Assembly: GCA_903918555.1 (NCBI GenBank)
Contig: CAIXEV010000585.1
Coordinates: 1 to 5,965 of the forward strand
Length of the DNA stretch: 5,965 nt
Direction: 5' to 3'
Source: an uncultured bacterium
Lineage (GTDB): Bacteria; Planctomycetota; Phycisphaerae; Phycisphaerales; SM1A02
Position numbers and translations under genes: made by a program. The notes under the pieces are model-generated. The model had not been told where the DNA came from and made no database searches. It saw only the letters and a program-made list of their open reading frames with translations. Each line of letters starts with the position of its first letter. Position 1 is the stretch's first letter. This document shows positions 5,279 to 5,965 of this stretch, piece after piece.

Positions 5279-5965
5279 TCACGACAGGCCATGTGTAGAC
5301 GACTCGCCGCGACGCCAGTAGACCACTTCCGTCGCGAGCCGAACCCCGAACTTCTTCTCCACGCCTTCCTGGACATGCTCGATGAGCCGGCGCATGTCGT
5401 CGGTCCTCGCGATGTCCGAGCTCGAGGCCCGTTCGAACGCGAGGAAGTTCCCGTGCGTCTCGCTGACGACCGCGCAGCCGACCCGCAGGCCCTTGAGGCC
5501 CGCGAGATCGATGAGCTTGCCGGCGCTCTCGCGCGAACCGGTGGGCAGGAGCGGATTGCGGAACATGCAGCCCGCGCTCGACGCGCCCATCGGCTGGGTC
5601 GACTTCTTGTACTTGAAGATCTCCATCACCCGCGCGCGGCAGGCGACCGGGTCGTCTTCATGGACGCGAAGCGCGGCCCAGACCACGATGCCCTCGGGGA
5701 TGTTCGTCTCCCGATAGCCGAATCGCAGCTGGTCGGCGGTGTAGACGCGCAGATCGCCGCCTTCGTCGAGGAGCGCGACCGCGTCGACCACATCGCCGAT
5801 CGCGCCGAACTTTCCGCCCGCGTTCATGCGGATCGCGCAGCCGAGCGAGGCCGGAATGCCCGACATCTGCTCGATGCCCCGCAGGCCGCGGCGCGAGCAC
5901 TCGTGGATCAACGGCTCGAGCGGCGCGCCGCCCCAGACGCGCATGCGCTCGACGGCGCCGTCGGC
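5279..5965 (-). CDS. murB: UDP-N-acetylenolpyruvoylglucosamine reductase (MurB), 5' end cut by the window edge
   Basis: MurB is a cytoplasmic FAD enzyme that reduces UDP-GlcNAc-enolpyruvate with NADPH to UDP-N-acetylmuramate, the second committed step of peptidoglycan synthesis. The 228 visible residues lack about the first 70-100, including the first FAD-binding strand-turn. In the visible fragment G-I-E-Q-M-S-G-I-P-A-S-L-G, followed by R-M-N-A-G-G, is the FAD-domain signature. F-G-Y-R-E-T-N holds the substrate-binding Arg, and K-K-S-T-Q-P with S-A-G-C-M-F-R-N-P is the type II active-site block. A-G-K-L-I-D-L-A-G-L-K-G and H-G-N-F-L-A-F follow, and T-E-V near the C-terminus supplies the conserved Glu. 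The proton-donor position, Ser in the best-studied enzymes, is Cys here. The frame runs open to the window edge, and the ATG at 5944 is internal. Only 17 bp separate it from ddl, indicating co-transcription. Confidence 0.95.
   Translation of the reverse strand, partial: ADGAVERMRVWGGAPLEPLIHECSRRGLRGIEQMSGIPASLGCAIRMNAGGKFGAIGDVVDAVALLDEGGDLRVYTADQLRFGYRETNIPEGIVVWAALRVHEDDPVACRARVMEIFKYKKSTQPMGASSAGCMFRNPLLPTGSRESAGKLIDLAGLKGLRVGCAVVSETHGNFLAFERASSSDIARTDDMRRLIEHVQEGVEKKFGVRLATEVVYWRRGESSTHGLS

Noticed and set aside
4161..5321. Long + strand open frame (386 codons) antisense to ddl
   Set aside because: It mirrors ddl codon by codon, is rich in Arg, Asp, His and Val as shadow frames are, and has no domain signature. 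ddl itself is unmistakable.

Overview
The window is very GC-rich (roughly two-thirds G+C by eye) and densely coding. All the well-supported genes belong to a free-living, peptidoglycan-making bacterium. A large FG-GAP/ASPIC-UnbV protein, a strongly diverged FtsQ-like protein beside ddl, and no ftsA or ftsZ at the place where they normally follow suggest a Planctomycetota-like (perhaps Phycisphaerae) or related lineage. This placement is an inference from gene content, not from a marker gene.

Layout: at the left edge, on the + strand, a possible upstream gene ends in an ATGA overlap with a 565-residue CRTAC1-like repeat protein (21-1718). Everything else is on the - strand. Read in the direction of transcription, from the right edge leftward, it runs: murB (3' part, 5965-5279), ddl (5261-4260), an ftsQ-like gene (4144-3227), a multi-spanning membrane protein of unknown function (3192-2323), a strong intrinsic terminator (2318-2284), and then greA (2166-1699). 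The greA tail overlaps the tail of the + strand gene by 20 bp.

murB, ddl and ftsQ form the conserved tail of a division/cell-wall (dcw) cluster. MurB completes UDP-N-acetylmuramic acid, Ddl makes the D-Ala-D-Ala dipeptide, and FtsQ links the divisome to the septal wall machinery. The unknown membrane gene is the last member of this run and is sealed off by the terminator, so it is probably co-transcribed with wall genes. greA lies outside the unit behind its own leader.

The most striking signal is not a gene. The tetranucleotide ACGT does not occur once in 5965 bp, although ACG followed by other bases is common. All 16 Asp-Val, His-Val and Tyr-Val junctions I found use the T-ending first codon (GAT, CAT, TAT), which avoids creating ACGT. 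This suggests genome-level avoidance or loss of ACGT, for example through a restriction-modification or DNA-modification system not encoded in the window. Smaller features are an in-frame 18-bp minisatellite in the membrane gene, 15-bp spaced repeats in the greA leader, and G-rich repeats between ddl and ftsQ.
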